A DNA stretch of 43,304 nt from Hondaea fermentalgiana (taxonomy: Eukaryota > Sar > Bigyra > Thraustochytrida > Thraustochytriidae): contig NPFB01000211.1 of NCBI GenBank assembly GCA_014084085.1, positions 32,321 through 75,624 on the forward strand. The letters are read 5' to 3'. The notes beneath the pieces were generated by a model that ran no database searches, was not told where the DNA came from, and saw nothing but the letters and a program-made list of their open reading frames with translations. Shown here piece by piece: positions 38,132-43,304 of this stretch (position 1 is its first letter; the number at the start of each line of letters is the position of its first letter). Position numbers and translations under genes: made by a program.

Positions 38132-38622
38132 CTTCCTGCCCGAGTTTTTGCGGACGTGTCCACGACCTCGGCCTCGACCTTGACCTCGGCCTTGCTCTCC
38201 GTTTGCGCGCCGCGCAAGTCTCCCCGGCCACGGCTTTGCTGCTCCGCCTGCGCCGCACGACCGTGCCCGCTGCCGACTGGTTCTGCGCGGCCCTCGCTGG
38301 CGAGCAAAGCCACCCGCTACTTTTGCCGCCCGTCCCTCCCGCAACAGGCCCGCTTGCGCCCTTTTTCGCTTTGCGTTTCCCCAACGGTGAAACCTCGCGC
38401 CGTTTCAGGGCTGGCCGAGCAACTCGAAGAAAGGCGTCTAACCGTAGCGGAGACTGCTCGGCTAGACGGGGCGGAGAAGGACAATAACCTTGTTTGTGCG
38501 CGCGCGCGCGGCACGAGGCCGCGACGGAGCGAGCTGCACTTCACGCCGTGCGAGGCCAAGACGGACAGGGAGGGGATCTACGCGCAGGAAACACCGGTCT
38601 CTGGAGGCAGGAGGCTTTCGCC
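38132..38622. promoter_or_regulatory. shared divergent promoter of BRX1 and coiled-coil gene
   Basis: A 491-nt GC-rich spacer. CGCGCGCGCG occurs near 38500. No TATA box that I trust. Confidence 0.45.
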
Positions 38623-39800
38623 ATGGCTGAAGCCTCGTCTTCGAGGCGGCATGATGGCGGCGGCGGCGTCGGCAGCGGCGGTGACGACGACGCCGCAGCG
38701 GAGGCAGGCCCTGGAGCCCGTGCCCTCGCTGCTGCAGCTGCGCGAATGGAGATGCTGCGCAAGGATAACGAGCAGCTCATCAAAGTCTATGTAAGTTCGG
38801 AGGCGACCATTCTTTTTTTTGGGGGGGGGGGGGGGAGGGATATCACGTCAAGGTTTTCATTTCAAATCACGGCTATCCTGCACAATTTGGGTATCTTGAC
38901 AAGCCAATGCCTTTGAGGGGCAGGAAAAAATTGATCCACGATTTGTGTGCATGCACAACTGACGCAATCTTCTTCCCCTGATGTGTTCGTATGCGTTGCG
39001 TCGTGCAGGAGGAGGACCGCGAGTTCTACAGCCTTGAGCGCAGCGCAACTTTGGAAATCTTGGCTGATCTCGAGCATATGCTCGAAGTCGAGACGGCCGG
39101 GAAAGATTCGCTCGCTCGCGAGCTGAAGGAGTTATCTGCGGCTCGTCTGAACGAGTCGTCGTCGCCCTCGAGACTGAGTGCGCTCGGGAACGAGAACGCA
39201 CAGTCACCTTCGTTCACACAGACTTATTCCTCACCGACAGGAAGGACAAAGATCTCTTCGTCGGCATCGTCGCCGTCACCCTCGCCTTCTTCACCACGAT
39301 GGACCGAGGAGGAAATCGCAACGAAGATCGCACAAGCTGTGGAGGCTGCCAAGGCGGAGGCTGCACAAGTCCTCAAAGAGAGCAAGCAGGAGGCTGCTGA
39401 GGCTATTCGAGCTGCTCGGTCCGAGGCTGCCGAGGCTGCCAAGGCTGCTGAGAAGGCGAAAACAGATGGTGAGATTCTCAAGCAAGAGATCGACGAGTGG
39501 AAGTCTCGTGCTGAAAAGAATCGGAAATGGGCAGAGAGCGCGGAAGCATCAGGAAGCCGCGACCTTGTTGCTGCGCAAAGGGAAATTGCGCGGCTTGAAT
39601 CTCAAGTGCAGGATCTGGAAATCCATCTTGAGCAAGGTGTGAACGAACGCAAACTTGAGGTCGAACGCTGGATGGAAAAGGTTTCCAACTTGCAAGAAAA
39701 GGTAGCTCTCCAACGGCAGTTCATGATGAAGGCTGGCTATGAAAGTGCAATTGATAGTCAGGGTCACGCGCCGCTTGCAAATCTGACCAACAACATTTAG
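38623..39800 (+). CDS. coiled-coil protein of unknown function
   Basis: The protein has 319 residues in two exons: 38623-38790 and 39009-39800. The start is CGCC-ATGGCT, a strong context. Exon 1 encodes a Gly/Asp/Ala-rich N-terminus and the start of a helix (MEMLRKDNEQLIKVY). Splicing adds EEDREFYSLERSATLEILADLEHMLEVE without a break in the heptad-like pattern, which supports the intron (phase 0). A Ser/Pro-rich linker (~90-125) leads to a long Ala/Glu/Lys-rich coiled coil (about 130-290). No enzyme motif, signal peptide or membrane helix is seen. I do not recognise the family. It could be a structural, cytoskeletal or centrosomal protein, but nothing in the sequence decides this. Confidence 0.75.
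38791..39008 (+). other. spliceosomal intron of the coiled-coil gene
   Basis: A 218-nt intron with GTAAGT donor, CTGAC branch-like motif at 38959-38963 and GTGCAG acceptor. It holds a poly-G run of about 15 nt starting near 38821. It is phase 0 and joins two parts of one helix. Confidence 0.8.
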
Positions 39801-40100
39801 CAGTTGCTCTCTCGTTGCAAGCAAGCAAGCAAGCACGCGAGTAAGCAAGCAAGCAAGCAGGCAGGCAGCCGAACCCCCCAAAGGCTAGTCTGGTATGGTA
39901 TGGTAATGTATAGCACCCCTCATAATCATGTGAATGCTCTTATTTTTTTCTTTCAGATGTTTCTTTACGTTGGGATAGATAGCCTAAAATCGCTATCAAC
40001 CACCATGGGCCGGTCTCTCGTATGGATGGCAAGGAGGTTGATGAGAAAGGATAGCTTCCTCGTCAACCAGACCAGCTACTGTGCCAGCTAGCCAGCTCAC
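39801..40100. other. shared 3' spacer with (GCAA)n repeat
   Basis: A 300-nt convergent spacer. A GCAA/GTAA tetranucleotide array lies at about 39817-39868, followed by GGTATGGTATGGTA near 39894-39905. No gene. Confidence 0.55.
39817..39868 (+). repeat. (GCAA)n tetranucleotide array
   Basis: About twelve GCAA-like units with two interruptions (GCACGCGAGTAA) and a GCAGGCAGGC end. Confidence 0.9.
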
Positions 40101-42895
40101 TCACCGCTGAATATAAATTCCAATGGCGGCCTTCGATGCAGAGGAAAAGAATCCTCCCGTCTTTTGTGAGCGAATAATTGGCGCAAGCAAAATGTACTCT
40201 GAAGCAATGAGCGCTTGTTGGCGTAGTTTCGCATTCGGATCGTCCATACGGATAGCCGTCAAGTTGCGAATCGGCTTGTCCTGCGTCGAGCGCGAGTACC
40301 ACAGATAGACCTCGCGCTTGTCGAGAGCCTTGGCAACCTTGGAGAACCCTTGCGTCCGAAGGACAGCCTCGGTCTCGGGATTCGCGCCTTCGACAATGCG
40401 AATGGCGGTGATGGGTTTCATCCAAGCAAGCTCGGTCCCGTCAGCCGTCGTAGAATGATGTGGAAGCGAGCGACGGACCCAAAGCGCTGACTTGGTGTCG
40501 CTCTTTCCAGAAATATTAAAGTCCACTTGCACACATTCGTATCCTCGCTTAGCCATTCCGGAAAAGTCCTCGTAGGAGTAAATTACCTCCAAATGAGTGA
40601 GCTGTAGATCCTCGGAGCGGTGAACCATCGACTCGGTGGTGCGCAGTCGCTTGGGCAAAAGGTGATCGGCGCCAAGACCTCCCGCCGCTTTGGAGAGTTG
40701 GCTTCGCTCCGTCTGCGCCTGGAAAAGTCCATCCACGATGCGCTCTCTGAAGCGGTCCACTAGTACCTGCGAGGCACTCACATCCGGGGGTGGCAAGCTT
40801 GCGCTTCCGAGTGGGCGCGTTGCGTTTTGCAATTGATGATCACGAAGAAGCTCTGACTCTTGCATGATCTCTTCCTGTTGCCCCTTTGGAAGAGCCTTGA
40901 GCATCGAGTCCATGTCGAGATCCAGACGCGAAGCATTGTAAAAGTCCACGAGCCAGTACCCAAGTTCATGCCACGTGTTCGACTTGTCGCTGCGCACAAG
41001 ATTGTGCACAAGCGTAAAGATGAGCTCGTGAATCTTGACCACCACATCTGCGTACGCCTTGCGTCTGTTTTTGGTTGAAATTCCTCGATCGCTATGCACC
41101 TTGAGCACCCGTTTCCAAGCGTCAAAGAGGCCTTCCATGAGTGGAATAAGACCGCTTCCACGGCTCGTCACGCTCTGGATCATGTGCTTTTGCACGACGG
41201 GAAGCACAATACGAATGAATTTTTCCAGTGCCGGGTCGCCGAGAAGCTCGATGGCCATGTCGCCAATTTGGACGTTCATTTCCTCGTAGCAGAACATGCG
41301 AATGTACTGTAGAGGGTGTTTGTCGGCATCCTCGGTGAGACGCTGACTCTTTTTTCGGAAAAAGCCGGTGGGTCGCGTCTTGGGTTGAGACCCGCGCTTT
41401 GCCGGAGATGACGACGAGGACGCCGACGCCGCCGCGGCGGCGGTTGACAGAGACGAGGACGAAGTGGACTCGCGCACAGACCCGTCCTCATTGAGTTCGA
41501 GTTCGTTGCGTGCCATTTCGTCGTCAACGTTCGCGGCGTCAAGGTCGTCGAGATCGTCTGCGCACGACGACGCAAGCGATTCGGCGTCGTCGTCCATGCC
41601 GCTGTAAAACTCAGAGCTCGATGCCCGAAAGTTGTTTCGCTTGTCTTGGGCTGCCTTGCTGGCTACGGCCGCTTGGTAAGCTTTGCAGCTCTCACGCAGC
41701 GCTTCGATTTGCTCTGCAGGCACGCTCGGGCACCCCCAGCGTTTCGTGAGCTCGGGGTCAGACAGAAAATTCAGAATTTCTTCGTCGGTGGCGAACCACA
41801 TGTCAATAAGATGTTCTCCGTCGTAGTGCGAAATGTACGCGAGGCAGCGGGCACGCACTTCTGCGCTCAGCTTTGAGGACGCGAGAGCGGCCAGGTCTTC
41901 CGACTCGTTGATCCCGAGCGAGGTGCTGGCCATACGCTGCATGAGACTGCGATGACCAAAGGGCCGCACCATGAAGAGGTTGATGGCTGAAGACACGAGC
42001 CCGGCGCCGCCGACATTCATTTTCATGAGTTTCAGCAAAGCCTGTCGCGGGACAAGGCGGTACAGACTCTTGAGGCGCGAGCGCGAGCGTGGTTTAGCCA
42101 ACGAGTGCTCCAAATTGGCAACGGCGGACTCGACGTGCGCGTTCACCATGCGCTGAAAGCTGCCGGGCAGCTCCGAGATGCTGTGAGCGGATTCGATAGC
42201 CTCCATCAGCGTCGAGACGCCATCGGGTTTTTCGATTTCCTGAAGAAGCTGAATAATCTCCGTCTTGAAGGCGTCATTCTTTTCGCCTCGCGAGTCCCCA
42301 AAGACAACCGAAAGATACTCATCGCCAAAGGTGGCGTAGAACACAGGGCCAGCGATGTAGTTGACAAAGCGTTTCCGAATACTCGCCCGAGACTCTGCCA
42401 TGCGCTTGAGTTTGTCTTCAAGGGTCGGTAGAAACTTGAAAAGCTGTAGGAGCGCCTCATCAATTCCACTACTCTTGTCCTTGAAGAGCGGGAACTCGGT
42501 CATTTTACGGTATAGACGAGCCACCAGGGCCTGCGAGTCTGGAGCAAAGGTTTCTTTCCCATCGAGCCAGCTGTCGAGTTCTTTGCTCACGGCTTCGCGC
42601 GCGATCCATTTCTGTAGCGCGCGCTGGGCAAGCAGGCTTCTTTCAGCGTCCGAGAGAGGCTTGGGAATTTGCATCAGTTGATCACAGGCACTGCACTTGA
42701 ACACAAAGATGTCCGAAGGGACTTCTAGAGACACGCCACAGGCGCACTTGACCTGTCGCATCACAGGGCTGGAGCTCTCCGATCTTATATCCGCTTGAGC
42801 CTGTTGCTGTTGCTGCAGTTGCTCCGGGGTCTCCAGCGCGCCAGGCGGGTCTACGCCGACGGAGAGCTGGCCCATGCGCGTCTCGACATCCTCGA

Positions 42896-42929
<34 letters not shown>

Positions 42930-42986
42930 CGAGACAGACTCGGCCGTGTCCGCGGCAGTCTGCGGTTTCTCTTCGTTCGCGCTCAT
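40101..42986 (-). CDS. zinc-ribbon / DUF3818-like protein with possible MABP-like C-terminus
   Basis: The protein has 961 residues. The N-terminus is Gln-rich (10 Gln in a row near 20-31). A small zinc-ribbon-like motif CxC-x14-CxxC lies at 82-102 (KCACGVSLEVPSD...KCSACDQL). The middle region includes LYRLVPRQALLKLMKMNVGGAGLV and NLFMVRPFGHRSLMQRM (about 310-355). These resemble the PX-associated DUF3818 domain of fungal Lec1-type proteins, as I remember it. An acidic Ser/Ala-rich linker (~485-560) follows. The C-terminus has repeated beta-strand patterns (ITAIRIVEG, VYLWYSRS, IRNLTAIRMD) that could be a MABP-like membrane-binding beta-prism. A role in lipid or membrane traffic is an inference. 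The ATG at 42986 is the first ATG of the frame; further upstream is GC-rich 5' UTR. Confidence 0.68.
42898..42922 (-). repeat. coding CAG repeat (poly-Gln)
   Basis: Tandem CTG on the plus strand is CAG on the coding strand and gives the Gln run in the zinc-ribbon protein. A second, broken Gln-rich patch lies at about 42800-42822. Confidence 0.9.
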
Positions 42987-43304
42987 CGCCCTTGGGCGTC
43001 GATCTCGGGCCGCTCCGCGCGCCGCGAGAGAGAGAAAGAGAGAGAGAGCGTGGGAGAGACGAGGAGAGAGGCCGCGCCCGCCCGCGCGGCGGAGAGGCAA
43101 GGCCCGCTTGCAGGCAGGCGTGCCGCCCGGGGTCCGCGCGCGCCAGCCTGGTCTCCCGCGTTGGCGTTCTGCCCTTCGGCTCCGCGCGCTCCGTCTCGGT
43201 CTGCTCTGCTCTGCTCTGCTCTGCGCTGGGCTGCCCTGCTCTGCGCTACGCCTCGCGGCGCCACGCCGGACCGCGCGCGCCGCGAGGTCACGCCGCGAGG
43301 TCGC
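42987..43304. promoter_or_regulatory. upstream region of the zinc-ribbon gene
   Basis: GC-rich promoter and 5' UTR with a GAGAGA-rich run (43026-43048) and a (CTGCT)n pentanucleotide run at 43201-43224. No gene is seen before the window ends. Confidence 0.5.

Noticed and set aside
37905..38384. Upstream BRX1-like start reading GKRKAKKGASG
   Set aside because: It begins with TTG, not ATG, is in another frame from the Brix domain, and I saw no convincing splice that would join them. Kept only as a remark.
1..43304. CRISPR array, bacterial operon or phage-type element
   Set aside because: The window is eukaryotic nuclear DNA; repeats are microsatellites without spacers, and there are no bacterial genes.

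Overview
The window is a GC-rich, gene-dense piece of a eukaryotic nuclear genome. Every recognisable product is eukaryotic: COG1, ATG3, BRX1, mitochondrial m-AAA protease, complex I NDUFB2, V-ATPase proteolipid, GPAT3/4 and a phytochrome hybrid kinase. Of 16 genes, 14 read as single open frames and two carry one short GTAAGT...CAG intron. Compact, almost intron-free, GC-rich genes, together with a K+-independent H+-pyrophosphatase, a plant-like NDUFB2 and a fungal-type phytochrome, fit a protist. A stramenopile of the thraustochytrid/labyrinthulomycete type is my best inference, not a proof. Two runs of exactly 100 N (12933-13032 and 26910-27009) are scaffold gaps of probably unknown true length.

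Layout. 1-6.8 kb: a GT31 (core-1-like) glycosyltransferase (-), divergent from a Siw14/OCA-type phosphatase-fold protein (+, one intron). Then comes a heparan-sulfate-2-O-sulfotransferase-like enzyme (+), followed by a decayed tandem copy of its own 3' end and about 1.9 kb of repeat-rich DNA with no supported gene. 6.8-17 kb: GPAT3/4-like acyltransferase (+), a BRCT-BRCT/F-box/protein-kinase fusion (-), a type II H+-pyrophosphatase (+) and V-ATPase subunit c (-). 17-27 kb: COG1 (+), a GTPBP1/2-type GTPase (+) and a phytochrome PAS-GAF-PHY-histidine kinase-receiver protein (-) whose 5' end is lost in the second gap. 27-30 kb: about 3 kb without a recognisable gene. 30-43 kb: AFG3/Yta12-like protease (+), ATG3 (-), NDUFB2 (+), BRX1 (-), a coiled-coil protein of unknown function (+, one intron), and a large zinc-ribbon protein with a DUF3818-like region and a possible C-terminal MABP-like domain (-).

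From 6.8 kb to the end the strands almost strictly alternate. Genes therefore sit in convergent pairs with shared 3' spacers and divergent pairs with shared promoters of about 0.4-1.1 kb. There are no operons. Thematic overlaps exist: three secretory-pathway genes (GT31, sulfotransferase, COG1), two proton pumps tail to tail (H+-PPase and V-ATPase c), and a complex I subunit close to the inner-membrane protease. These may be chance. The most unusual proteins are the BRCT/F-box/kinase fusion with an apparently missing beta3 lysine, the phytochrome in a probably non-photosynthetic lineage, the Siw14-like protein with Asp at the catalytic Cys position, and the zinc-ribbon/DUF3818-like protein.
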